Assembly: GCA_018901125.1 (NCBI GenBank)
Contig: JAHIFE010000139.1
Coordinates: forward strand, 1 to 61,549
DNA from: Pseudomonadota bacterium
GTDB taxonomy: Bacteria; Desulfobacterota; Desulfobacteria; Desulfobacterales; RPRI01
Length of the DNA stretch: 61,549 nucleotides
Direction of reading: 5' to 3'
Positions 52,593 to 61,435 of this stretch are shown piece after piece. Position 1 is the first letter of the stretch, and each line of letters begins with the position of its first letter. The notes below the pieces were generated by a model. The model made no database searches. It was not told the DNA's origin and worked only from the letters and a program-made list of their open reading frames with translations. Made by a program: the position numbers and the translations under genes.

Positions 52593-54146
52593 ATGGGTAA
52601 TGTGAAAGATAAAATTAAAGATCTTAAAGATCGTGAAGCTAAAGCCCTTATGATGGGCGGTGAAAAGGCAGTTGCCAAGCAGCGCAAGGATGGACGCCTT
52701 ACAGCCAGAGACAGGCTGAATCTTTTGTTTGATCCGGGTACTTTCCGGGAAATTGATATGTTTGTCACCCACAGATGTGTAAATTTTGATATGGAAAAAG
52801 TTGAAATCCCTGCAGACGGAGTTATTACAGGTCATGGCCTTATTGATAAAAGGCCCGCTTTCGCATTTTCGCAGGATTTTACTTCAAGAGCCGGAAGTCT
52901 TGGTGAAATGCATGCCAAGAAGATATGCAAAGTAATGGACCTTGCGTTAAAAGCGGGAGTACCCTGCATAGGCCTTAATGATTCGGGCGGTGCAAGAATT
53001 CAGGAAGGAGTCGACGCTCTTTCCGGTTATGGCCAGATCTTTTACCGCAATTCACTTGCCTCAGGTGTAATACCCCAGATATCTGCTATCATGGGACCTA
53101 CGGCAGGCGGTGCGGTTTATTCTCCGGCTATGACGGACTTTGTTTTCATGGTAAAAAATACCAGTTATATGTTTATTACCGGGCCTGAGGTTATAAAATC
53201 GGTTACAGGTGAATCCATTACTTTTGAGGAACTTGGCGGAGCCATGACTCATAATGAAAAGAGCGGAGTCGCCCATTTTGCCTGTGAAAATGATACAGAT
53301 ACTATAATGAACATTAAAAAGCTCCTTTCCTATCTTCCAGCCAACAATATGGAAGATCCTCCTGTAATTCCGACAGGCGATAACCCGGGACGTTTGGCAC
53401 CTCAGCTTGATAAAATCATTCCTGAAAACGCCAACCAGTCCTATGATATGAAGGAAGTAATCAAAGCTATTGTTGATAACGGAGAATTTTTTGAGCCTCA
53501 TCTGTATTATGCCCGTAATATTATAATCTGTTTTGCAAGACTTAACGGAAGAACTATCGGAATAATAGCAAACCAGCCGAATGAAAAAGCCGGATGCCTT
53601 GATATCAATGCTTCAGATAAAGCCACAAGATTTATAAGATTTTGTGATTCTTTTAATATTCCTCTTCTTACCATTGCCGATGTTCCCGGTTATCTTCCGG
53701 GAAGCGACCAGGAATGGAGCGGGATTATCCGGCACGGCGCAAAGCTTCTCTGGAGCTATTCCGAGGCGACCGTTCCTAAAATGCTTCTTGTAACCAGAAA
53801 AGATTATGGCGGATCATATCTTGCAATGTGTTCGAAAGATCTTGGTGCGGACATGGCCTTTGCGTGGCCGACTGCCGAAATTGCAGTAATGGGTGCCGGC
53901 GGAGCAGCAAATGTAATTCACCGTAAAGAAATAAATGACGCAAAAGATCCCGTTGAGAAGCGCAAGGAAAAGATAAAAGAATATGAAGATCTGTTCTCCA
54001 ACCCATATTGTGCTGCAACAAGAGGCTATATAGATGCCGTTATCATGCCGAGTTCAACCAGACCGCGCCTGATAGATGCTCTTGAAATAATGTGTACCAA
54101 ACGTGAGATAAGGCCATCTAAAAAACATGGAAATATTCCTTTATAA
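52593..54146 (+). CDS. Acyl-CoA carboxyltransferase (propionyl-CoA/methylmalonyl-CoA, 12S-like)
   Basis: 517 residues from ATG 52593, behind GAGGAAAGGA; a longer frame from 52551 would start within the repeat fragment. Two crotonase-like halves are visible: GVPCIGLNDSGGARIQEG with PTAGGAVYSPAMTDF in the first, and NIPLLTIADVPGYLPGSDQE with AVMGAGGAANVIHRKEI in the second. This is the PccB/MmdA/12S family. With the downstream pyruvate-type carboxyltransferase carrying a biotin domain, it can serve as 12S subunit of a methylmalonyl-CoA:pyruvate transcarboxylase, or as part of a decarboxylase. Confidence 0.92.
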   Translation: MGNVKDKIKDLKDREAKALMMGGEKAVAKQRKDGRLTARDRLNLLFDPGTFREIDMFVTHRCVNFDMEKVEIPADGVITGHGLIDKRPAFAFSQDFTSRAGSLGEMHAKKICKVMDLALKAGVPCIGLNDSGGARIQEGVDALSGYGQIFYRNSLASGVIPQISAIMGPTAGGAVYSPAMTDFVFMVKNTSYMFITGPEVIKSVTGESITFEELGGAMTHNEKSGVAHFACENDTDTIMNIKKLLSYLPANNMEDPPVIPTGDNPGRLAPQLDKIIPENANQSYDMKEVIKAIVDNGEFFEPHLYYARNIIICFARLNGRTIGIIANQPNEKAGCLDINASDKATRFIRFCDSFNIPLLTIADVPGYLPGSDQEWSGIIRHGAKLLWSYSEATVPKMLLVTRKDYGGSYLAMCSKDLGADMAFAWPTAEIAVMGAGGAANVIHRKEINDAKDPVEKRKEKIKEYEDLFSNPYCAATRGYIDAVIMPSSTRPRLIDALEIMCTKREIRPSKKHGNIPL

Positions 54147-54169
54147 TAGTCTTGAGGAAATAAAATATT

Positions 54170-54388
54170 ATGAAAATAAGCAAGAAAACTGCTGCAATAA
54201 TATCTGCAACAATAGTGGAATATATAAGTACTGAAGAAAAGATGTTGTCTGCTCAACCCGGAAGGCAGCCACTTGCGGGTGCAGGTGCTCTACCTCCGGT
54301 TAATCTCTGGGGCATAAGTGGCAGACAGGATATTATGCAGATGCGAAGCCTTATGCAGTACAGAGCTTTCAATAAATACAGAGGCTGA
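54170..54388 (+). CDS. Small conserved-looking protein of biotin carboxyltransferase cluster
   Basis: 72 residues. The start KISKKTAAIISATIVEYIST followed by EEKMLS resembles small 'ISKETAAAISAAV' proteins next to biotin-dependent carboxylase genes in anaerobes. No transmembrane segment, so it is not a full OadG/MmdD. The rest is rich in P, G, A and R (GALPPVNLWGISGRQDIMQM). GAGGAAATAA precedes ATG. It lies 23 bp after the 12S-like gene and 50 bp before the 5S-biotin gene, so it is probably a subunit or assembly helper. Function is inferred from position only. Confidence 0.65.
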   Translation: MKISKKTAAIISATIVEYISTEEKMLSAQPGRQPLAGAGALPPVNLWGISGRQDIMQMRSLMQYRAFNKYRG

Positions 54389-54438
54389 ATTATCCGAACT
54401 GAAAGTTCTGTAATGATATTTAATAGGAGAATTATAAT

Positions 54439-56409
54439 ATGACCGATCACGATCAAGTTAAAAAAGCGGCCATGAAATACGGAAAAGACAGGCCTAAAGC
54501 TAAAAACCCGGTCTTGATAGAAGATCTGACTCTTCGCGACGGACACCAGTCTTTATTTGCAACCAGAGGACGAACCGAAGACATGATCCCAGTTGCTGAA
54601 ATGATGGATGAAGTTGGGTTTTGGGCTTTGGAAGTCTGGGGCGGAGCAACTTTTGATACCATGCACCGCTTTTTGAATGAAGATCCGTGGGAAAGAATAA
54701 GGACTCTGAAGCGCTATATCAAAAAGACTCCTTTTTCCATGCTTCTTCGTGCTCAGAATCTTGTTGGATACAGAAATTATGCAGATGATGTCGCACGCGC
54801 CTTTGTTGAAAGAGCAGCCGTAAACGGCATGGATATATTCAGAACATTTGATGCACTAAATGATTACCGTAATTTTGAAACGGTTGTTCCTGTAATAAAG
54901 GACTGTGGAAAACATTTTCAGGGTTGCATATGTTATTCCCTCACGGAAGCCAGGATGGGTGGTGATGTATATACTCTTGAATATTATGTAAAAAAGGCTA
55001 AAGAACTTGAAAAAATAGGAGCGGACAGTATCTGTGTTAAAGATATGGCCGGTCTTATAGCGCCTTATGATGCTTACGATCTTATCAAGGCCTTAAAAGA
55101 CGCTGTAAAAATTCCTATTCATCTTCACAGCCATTTTACCTCAGGCATGGCTCCCATGTCTCAGCTAAAAGCCATTGAGGCCGGTGTTGACATACTTGAT
55201 ACCTGCATGACTCCTTATGCATACAGGACATCTCATCCTGCAATTGAGCCGCTTGTCATGACTCTTCTCGGCACAAACAGGGATACGGGTTTTGATATTA
55301 AGCATCTTGCTGCGATTAATGAAATCTTTGAAAGAGACATTCTTCCCAAATACAGGCATCTGCTTGATGATTCAAAAGTTTCGATTATAGATATCAATGT
55401 CCTTCTTCATCAGACTCCTGGCGGAATGCTATCAAATCTTGTCAACCAGTTAAAGGAAATGAATGCCCTTGACAAGATAGATAAGGTTTATGCGGAGTTG
55501 CCGAAAGTCAGAAAAGACCTGGGACAGATTCCGCTTGTCACACCTACAAGCCAGATAGTGGGCATTCAGACAGTTAACAATGTTCTTTTTGGCGATGAAA
55601 AAGACAGATACAAAATGATTACCGATCAGGTTAAAGATCTTTGTTACGGCCTTTATGGTAAAACTGCCGTTCCTATCAATTCTGAGCTGCAGAAAAAGGC
55701 TCTTAAGGGATATCCTCGCGGCGAAAAACCAATTACATGCAGACCGGCCGAAGTCCTTAAACCTGAGCTTGAAAAAGCAAAAGAAGATGTTAAGGATCTT
55801 AGTACCGATATTGATGATGTGCTAATTTATGCACTTTATCCGGTTACCGGTAAAAGATTTTTAAAATGGAAATACGGCAAAGAAGAGCCTCCTGAAGAAG
55901 TGAAACCCAAGACCCTTGAGCAGGTTAAAGCCCAGGCAAAGGCCGAAAAGGAAATTATGGCCAGGGCAAAGGCAGGAGAGCTTGTTGAAAAAGTTGAAAA
56001 GAATAACGCTCCAATAAAGGGGGACAAATTGCGTAAATTCAATGTTTTTATAGACGGGGAATATTTTGAAGTAGGAGTTGAAGAAATTGGAGGCGCAGCA
56101 CCGGTTGTAAGTTATATTCAGCAGGTTGAACCTGCTGCTGCAGCCCCTGTCCAGGCTGCTGCAACTCCAAAAACTGCTGCACCAGCTGCGGCAGGAGGAA
56201 TTACTCTTAATGCACCAATGCCGGGAATGATAATCTCATATTCCAAAAATGTCGGAGATGAGGTTAAAAAAGGAGATACGGTAGTAATACTTGAAGCCAT
56301 GAAGATGGAAAATGCCCTTCCTGCACCTGCAGACGGAATAATAAAATCTATAAATTTTAAAAGCGGGGATTCCGTTCCTAAAGACGCTGTTTTGTGCGTA
56401 ATAGGTTAG
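54439..56409 (+). CDS. Pyruvate/oxaloacetate carboxyltransferase (5S) fused to biotin carrier domain
   Basis: 656 residues. The N-terminal HMGL-like barrel has LIEDLTLRDGHQSLFATRGR near residue 27, then MCFYSLTEAR-like CYSLTEARMGG and IHLHSHFTSGMAPMS. The PYC/OADA region follows (GGMLSNLVNQLKE). An Ala/Pro-rich linker (about residues 555-585) leads to a biotinyl domain with EAMKMENALPAP, Lys-622 being the biotin site. Equivalent to the 5S and 1.3S subunits of propionibacterial transcarboxylase in one chain, or to OadA without a sodium pump. No OadB/OadG gene is present, which favours transcarboxylation. Confidence 0.92.
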   Translation: MTDHDQVKKAAMKYGKDRPKAKNPVLIEDLTLRDGHQSLFATRGRTEDMIPVAEMMDEVGFWALEVWGGATFDTMHRFLNEDPWERIRTLKRYIKKTPFSMLLRAQNLVGYRNYADDVARAFVERAAVNGMDIFRTFDALNDYRNFETVVPVIKDCGKHFQGCICYSLTEARMGGDVYTLEYYVKKAKELEKIGADSICVKDMAGLIAPYDAYDLIKALKDAVKIPIHLHSHFTSGMAPMSQLKAIEAGVDILDTCMTPYAYRTSHPAIEPLVMTLLGTNRDTGFDIKHLAAINEIFERDILPKYRHLLDDSKVSIIDINVLLHQTPGGMLSNLVNQLKEMNALDKIDKVYAELPKVRKDLGQIPLVTPTSQIVGIQTVNNVLFGDEKDRYKMITDQVKDLCYGLYGKTAVPINSELQKKALKGYPRGEKPITCRPAEVLKPELEKAKEDVKDLSTDIDDVLIYALYPVTGKRFLKWKYGKEEPPEEVKPKTLEQVKAQAKAEKEIMARAKAGELVEKVEKNNAPIKGDKLRKFNVFIDGEYFEVGVEEIGGAAPVVSYIQQVEPAAAAPVQAAATPKTAAPAAAGGITLNAPMPGMIISYSKNVGDEVKKGDTVVILEAMKMENALPAPADGIIKSINFKSGDSVPKDAVLCVIG

Positions 56410-56436
56410 TGCAGAATAAACCGTTTGAATTTGAAT

Positions 56437-56474
56437 CAGGCGGCGGGAAAGGGAAACCACTTTCCCGCCGCCTG
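56437..56474 (+). terminator. Terminator after the carboxyltransferase operon
   Basis: CAGGCGGCGGGAAAG (56437-56451) pairs perfectly with CTTTCCCGCCGCCTG (56460-56474), an 8-nt loop, followed by TAAAATTCCCTTTTTG. Confidence 0.9.
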
Positions 56475-56696
56475 TAAAATTCCCTTTTTGCTTTATTAAA
56501 AGGTGGCAGTAAACAATAAAAGGCTAAATGACGCACATCGATTTAGAAGTTTTATTTTCAAAGTGCTGCGTTTAATATACTGGTCTATACCAAAGACCTG
56601 AAACAAGCTATAAACAAAATACTATCATAAATCATCATAATACAATGATGCATGATATATAGAGACCTTTGTATAACGCTCCTATTTGCCTGACTA

Positions 56697-56825
56697 CAGT
56701 TTCTGTTTCAATAAAGAGCGCGTCAGGCAGAAATTTCAATCATCGAAATGCTTAATATATTCCTGTGGCTGAAATTATCACTTTCCTTAAACTTTAGCAA
56801 AGTCGAACGTTCTTATAAGATCTCA
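56697..56825. repeat. Divergent palindromic repeat upstream of sucC
   Basis: CAGAAATTTCAATCATCGAA, ATGCTTAATATATTCCTGTG and GGCTGAAATTATCACTTTCC follow the same plan as GTGAAAATTTTAATCC...GTATTCCTGCGGTTAAAATTTTCACC in the full copies, and the right end reads AACGTTCTTATAAGATCTCA. About 70-75% similar in the core by eye. The end corresponding to CCTTGACC... faces sucC, 29 bp away. Confidence 0.6.
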
Positions 56826-56854
56826 TACAGTTAATAAAAGGAAATTGACATAGT

Positions 56855-58018
56855 ATGAAAATTCATGAGTACCAGGCAAAAGAATTATTCAGAAAATACG
56901 GCGTTCCTGTTCCGAATGGAGGCGTTGCATTCAATTCTGAAGAAGCGATTAAGGTTTCAGATTCGCTTGGTTGTTTTCCGGTTGTTGTAAAGGCTCAGAT
57001 TCATGCCGGCGGGCGCGGAAAAGGAGGAGGCGTCAAACTTGCCAAATCCGCTGATGAGGTAAAAAGTACTTCTAAAAGTATTCTGGGAATGAACCTTGTT
57101 ACCAATCAGACTGGGCATGAAGGAAGACTTGTGAAAAAGGTGCTGGTTGAACAGGGGCTTAATATTAAAAAAGAGCTTTACCTTGGAATTATCCCGGACA
57201 GGTCTACGGCCAAGTTTGTTATTATGGCAAGCGAGGCCGGAGGTATGGATATAGAAGAGGTATCTGAAAAGACACCTGAAAAAATTATAAAAATTTTTAT
57301 CGATCCCATATCAGGAATCTATCCATACCACTGCCGGGAGGCAGCATACGGACTTAATCTGCCGGCAGGCTCGGTAAAAGAATTTACCGGAATGCTTAAC
57401 AGCCTCTACAAGCTTTTTGTAGACTACGACTGTTCTCTTCTTGAGATAAATCCACTTGTAATTACGGCTGAAGATAAGGTTATTGCTCTTGATGCAAAAA
57501 TCACTTTTGATGATAACGCTCTTTTTCGCCACAAGGATATTCTTGAATACAGGGATATCGATGAAGAAGATCCACTTGAGGTGGAAGCATCAAAATTTAA
57601 TCTTAATTACATCAAAATGGATGGAAATGTCGGGAATATGGTAAATGGCGCCGGCCTTGCGATGGCTACGATGGATATCATCAAGTTTGCGGGAGCCGAG
57701 CCTGCTAATTTTCTTGATGTAGGCGGCGGAGCGAGTGCTGAAATGGTTGAAAATGGCTTCAAGATCATACTTGGAGACAAGAACGTAAAAGGAGTTTTCA
57801 TAAATATTTTCGGCGGTATCTTAAGATGTGATGTTCTTGCGGAAGGCGTTGTCAAGGCGGCAAAAAAGACTGGTATTGCCGTTCCTGTGGTTATCCGCAT
57901 GGAAGGAACAAATGTGGAGATAGGAAGGAAGATACTTTCGGAATCAGGGCTTAATCTAATTACGGCTATAGATTTACAGGATGCAGTCGGCAAGGTGGCC
58001 GCTATAGTAAATTCATGA
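56855..58018 (+). CDS. sucC: Succinyl-CoA synthetase beta subunit
   Basis: 387 residues. The ATP-grasp N-terminus ([40 protein letters not shown]) and the C-terminal CoA-ligase part ([36 protein letters not shown]) are complete. Together with SucD it converts succinyl-CoA to succinate with ATP or GTP formation. A divergent repeat-family copy lies in its upstream region. sucD starts 37 bp after the stop. Confidence 0.96.
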   Translation: MKIHEYQAKELFRKYGVPVPNGGVAFNSEEAIKVSDSLGCFPVVVKAQIHAGGRGKGGGVKLAKSADEVKSTSKSILGMNLVTNQTGHEGRLVKKVLVEQGLNIKKELYLGIIPDRSTAKFVIMASEAGGMDIEEVSEKTPEKIIKIFIDPISGIYPYHCREAAYGLNLPAGSVKEFTGMLNSLYKLFVDYDCSLLEINPLVITAEDKVIALDAKITFDDNALFRHKDILEYRDIDEEDPLEVEASKFNLNYIKMDGNVGNMVNGAGLAMATMDIIKFAGAEPANFLDVGGGASAEMVENGFKIILGDKNVKGVFINIFGGILRCDVLAEGVVKAAKKTGIAVPVVIRMEGTNVEIGRKILSESGLNLITAIDLQDAVGKVAAIVNS

Positions 58019-58055
58019 TTTCAGGTGGTTATTTAAATACGTGAGGTAATGTAAA

Positions 58056-58934
58056 GTGAGTATTTTTGTTAATAAGAATACGCGGCTTGTTGTTCAGGGT
58101 GTTACAGGCAAAGAAGGACAATTTCATACGCGCCAATGCGTTGCTTATGGAACCAGCGTTGTTGCCGGTGTTACACCAGGAAAAGGCGGCCAGAAAATGG
58201 ATGATGTACCGGTTTTTGACACAGTAAATGAAGCCGTGAAAAAAACAGAGGCAAACTGCAGCATGATTTTTGTGCCTCCTCCTTTTGCAGCCGATGCAAT
58301 AATGGAATCAGCCGATGCCGGAATTGAACTTATAGTTGTTATTACAGAAGGAATTCCGGTTATGGACATGATGAAAGTTAAAAAATATATTTCGGGAGGA
58401 AAAAGCAGGATCATAGGGCCTAATTGTCCCGGTATCATCACACCGGGAGAGTGCAAGGTTGGAATTATGCCCGGTCATATCCATAAGCCGGGAGGGCCTA
58501 TCGGGGTGGTATCAAGATCAGGTACTCTCACATATGAGGTTGTTCATCAGTTGACACAAAAAGGTATAGGTCAGACCACCTGCATAGGTATCGGAGGAGA
58601 TCCGGTAAACGGCACCAGTTTTATCGACTGTCTCGATGCATTCCAGAAAGATGAGCAGACTAAAGGCATAGTTATGGTAGGTGAGATCGGCGGAACCTCG
58701 GAAGAAGAGGCTTCTGAATTTATTTTAAAGAATGTTACAAAACCGGTTATTGGTTTCATAGCAGGGCTTACGGCTCCGCCGGGACGGCGAATGGGACATG
58801 CAGGTGCTATTATAAGCGGTAAAAGCGGAACTGCCCAGGGCAAAATTGATGCAATGAAAAAAAGCGGAATACATATATGTGAGAATCTCGGTACTCTTGG
58901 CGAGATATGTGTTTCGGTATTCAAAAATGCATGA
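58056..58934 (+). CDS. sucD: Succinyl-CoA synthetase alpha subunit
   Basis: 292 residues. The CoA-binding motif [20 protein letters not shown] is near residue 12 and [20 protein letters not shown] near 126. The phosphorylated His is H248 in [12 protein letters not shown]. Starts with GTG. Works with the upstream SucC as the energy-yielding last step of methylmalonyl-CoA to succinate conversion. Confidence 0.96.
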   Translation: MSIFVNKNTRLVVQGVTGKEGQFHTRQCVAYGTSVVAGVTPGKGGQKMDDVPVFDTVNEAVKKTEANCSMIFVPPPFAADAIMESADAGIELIVVITEGIPVMDMMKVKKYISGGKSRIIGPNCPGIITPGECKVGIMPGHIHKPGGPIGVVSRSGTLTYEVVHQLTQKGIGQTTCIGIGGDPVNGTSFIDCLDAFQKDEQTKGIVMVGEIGGTSEEEASEFILKNVTKPVIGFIAGLTAPPGRRMGHAGAIISGKSGTAQGKIDAMKKSGIHICENLGTLGEICVSVFKNA

Positions 58935-58981
58935 AACATTTACTGTTCAATGAGTTACCCATTGCCGGGCCAGGCTTTAAC

Positions 58982-59001
58982 CAAGAATAATATTCTTGAC
59001 A
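58982..59001. promoter_or_regulatory. 17-bp palindrome overlapping a possible -35 element
   Basis: CAAGAATA-A-TATTCTTG (58982-58998) is a perfect palindrome around a single base. Its right side runs into TTGACA (58996-59001), which could be a -35 hexamer; no good -10 is at the standard distance. It is about 95 bp before the enoyl-CoA hydratase start and may be an operator. Confidence 0.35.
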
Positions 59002-59091
59002 AGGAAGTCTTTTCAAGATAGGAACCACGCAATAATAGCTTGTAATATATAATAAATTTATTAACCGAAGAATTGAGAAGGGAATAGAATC

Positions 59092-59868
59092 ATGGATTAT
59101 TCGACTTTAACTTTCAATAAAGAAAACGGGATCGGAACTATTACCTTAAACCGTCCCAAACAGAAAAACGCTATCAATGGTGAAATGATAAATGAATTAT
59201 CAGTGCTTATCAAGGCTATTTCCGTAGATGACGAAGTAAAAGTAGTAGTCTTAACCGGAGGAACTGATTACTTTGCAGCAGGTGCGGATATCAACCTTGT
59301 ACAAAGCGTTGATTCACCTATGAAAGCATATGACTTCAGCCGTACAAGTCCGATTTCGGATCTGGATAAACTTGAAAAACCGTCTATAGCTGCTATCAGT
59401 GGTTTTTGTTTGGGTGGTGGGCTTGAATTGGCGCTGGCCTGTGATTTGAGAATTGCTTCGGAGACTTCTATGCTCGGGCAACCGGAAATTAACCTGGGAA
59501 TTATTCCGGGATCAGGCGGAACCCAGAGATTAACAAGAATAGTCGGCATAGCCAAAGCAAAAGAATTGCTTTATACGGGAGATATAATAAATGCTGCTGA
59601 AGCTCATCGTATAAATCTTGTAAACAAAGTAGTTCCGGTAGATAGTCTGATGGATGAAGTTAACAAGATGGCAAAAAAAATTGCCAGTAAGCCTGCCTTG
59701 GCCATGAAGGTTACCAAGGTAGTCGTTAATACGGGAATTAACATGGATCTGGAATCGGCATTAAGGATGGAGTCACAATCATTTGCATTGCTTTTTTCCA
59801 CTGAAGACAAGACAGAGGGTGTGGCGGCTTTCCTTGAAAAGAGAAAGCCGAATTTTAAAGGTAAATAA
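59092..59868 (+). CDS. Enoyl-CoA hydratase
   Basis: 258 residues, a canonical crotonase. GTITLNRPKQKNAINGEMIN, DYFAAGADINLVQS (oxyanion/CoA loop), ISGFCLGGGLELALACDLRI with Glu-1 and GQPEINLGIIPGSGGTQRL with Glu-2 are all intact, so hydration of trans-2-enoyl-CoA is likely. It is closer to classic hydratases than the crotonase gene at 47029. The SDR gene follows about 100 bp downstream on the same strand and could oxidise its product. Confidence 0.92.
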   Translation: MDYSTLTFNKENGIGTITLNRPKQKNAINGEMINELSVLIKAISVDDEVKVVVLTGGTDYFAAGADINLVQSVDSPMKAYDFSRTSPISDLDKLEKPSIAAISGFCLGGGLELALACDLRIASETSMLGQPEINLGIIPGSGGTQRLTRIVGIAKAKELLYTGDIINAAEAHRINLVNKVVPVDSLMDEVNKMAKKIASKPALAMKVTKVVVNTGINMDLESALRMESQSFALLFSTEDKTEGVAAFLEKRKPNFKGK

Positions 59869-59967
59869 ATTTAAGGTTTTAATGTTGGATTTTCCAATAA
59901 TTGTATTGGATCTTTTAAGTAAAGATGATTTTAACGGATTCAATAAACATAAAAGACAGGAGGAAAT

Positions 59968-60726
59968 ATGGATTTAGGAATTAAAGATAAAGTTGCATTA
60001 ATTACCGGATCAGGTGGAGGACTCGGCCGCATAGTTGCTTTACAATTGGCTCAGGAAGGATGCAAAATAGTTATAGCCGATGTTAGAAAAGAAGGCGTCG
60101 ATAAGGTAGTTGAAGAAATTAAAGGATTGAACGTCGAGGTTATCGGTTTTCAGTGCGACATTACAAAAACTGATCAGATAGAAGCGATGCTTGCTGAAAT
60201 TACTGCCAAATGGAAAGCAGTTGATATTCTTGTCAACAATGCTGCTGTGTTGGATAATATGGCTCCGATTGAAAAAATGAAAGATAATCTGTGGCTAAGA
60301 GATATAGCAGTTAATCTTACCGGAACTTATTATATCACCAAAGCATGTTTTACTGCTATGAAAGCTCAGAAATGGGGCCGTATTGTAACTATGTCTTCGG
60401 TTGCCGGTGCTTTGGGTGGATTCGGACAAGCCAGCTATTCAGCTTCAAAGAGCGGCGTAATTGGTCTTATGAGAACCGTAGCTTTGGAAGGCGGAAGATA
60501 TAATATTACTGCTAACAGCATTGTCGGTGGTATTATCGCAACAGAAATATATCCCACAATACGTGAGGATATGAGAGAAAGACTGGAAAAGAGAACAGTG
60601 TTTTTACGCCCCGGCAAGCCTGCTGAAATTGCTGATTCAATTGTTTTTCTTTGCTCCGAAAGAGCCAGCTATGTTACCGGTACCGAAATGTATCTGACGG
60701 GTGGAATTCATCTTTTCACATTTTAA
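59968..60726 (+). CDS. Short-chain dehydrogenase/reductase (FabG-like)
   Basis: 252 residues of classical SDR type. TGxxxGxG motif is LITGSGGGLGRIVAL near residue 12, NNAA is in DILVNNAAVLDN near 85, and the catalytic Ser-Tyr-Lys is in VTMSSVAGALGG and ASYSASKSGVIGL. It ends CSERASYVTGTEMYLTGG. Likely a 3-hydroxyacyl-CoA or similar dehydrogenase acting with the enoyl-CoA hydratase upstream. AGGAGG precedes ATG. Terminator at 60758-60787. Confidence 0.9.
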   Translation: MDLGIKDKVALITGSGGGLGRIVALQLAQEGCKIVIADVRKEGVDKVVEEIKGLNVEVIGFQCDITKTDQIEAMLAEITAKWKAVDILVNNAAVLDNMAPIEKMKDNLWLRDIAVNLTGTYYITKACFTAMKAQKWGRIVTMSSVAGALGGFGQASYSASKSGVIGLMRTVALEGGRYNITANSIVGGIIATEIYPTIREDMRERLEKRTVFLRPGKPAEIADSIVFLCSERASYVTGTEMYLTGGIHLFTF

Positions 60727-60757
60727 TTTTTTCATATAAATTTTCTGTTATTACAAG

Positions 60758-60787
60758 AGGCGGGAAAGATTAAGCTCTTTCCCGCCT
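60758..60787 (+). terminator. Terminator after the SDR gene
   Basis: AGGCGGGAAAGA (from 60758) pairs with TCTTTCCCGCCT (to 60787), with a 6-nt loop. The stem GGCGGGAAAG is like that of the terminator at 56437. Confidence 0.85.
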
Positions 60788-61435
60788 GGTTAAAATCGTT
60801 ATTTGTCTTTTTTTAAAAGCATTTGACGTTAATATCGAAAAGTGTTATCAATATTTAGCTTGTATTTTAATATAGCTTCTGACGAAATTTTCTCAATTTC
60901 CTGCTGTTGTTTCTGCCTGCTGTACCGGAAAGCCAATCAAGCCTTTTTATGATATATAGCATATTATACCATATGCTATATAACTATTTTTGGTATATCA
61001 TAAATTCGTTTTATAAAATTGGCTGTTCCACGCATGATGATATTTATCGTATTGATATAATTAATATTAAAATATTGGCATGGTTTAAGCAATATATCTT
61101 CAATTTAAAATAGGTTTTTATACTTATTATCTTCTACTATCTTGTAAAGGCTTATTGCCTGAGATCTTTTAAAAACGCATAGATTTAGCCTGATATAAAA
61201 GCGGTTAGGTTTTTAACTATCTATATATAAAATACAAAATACAAAAACAAAATTTGTTATGCCTGTCTTTTATCAGTTATATGTATAATAACGATTGTGG
61301 CGGTTAAAAACAAATTTTGAGTCGGAGATGTTCGGTGAACCAAATATATTTTAGATAAAGTTATCTTACCGCCGGATCAAAGTGGCGGATGAAATTAATT
61401 AGTAAATCAAACAACCTGAAAGGAGAGGAAAAATT
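60788..61435. other. AT-rich gap with a palindrome
   Basis: No supported gene; the longest frame (60907-61113) has no family resemblance and no ribosome-binding site. ATATAGCATAT (60954-60964) and ATATGCTATAT (60971-60981) form an 11-bp inverted repeat with a 6-bp spacer, a possible operator. The region probably contains the promoter of the FAD oxidoreductase gene. Confidence 0.4.

Noticed and set aside
60907-61113. 68-codon reading frame in the AT-rich gap
   Set aside because: Low-complexity aromatic-rich composition, no ribosome-binding site, no recognisable motif.
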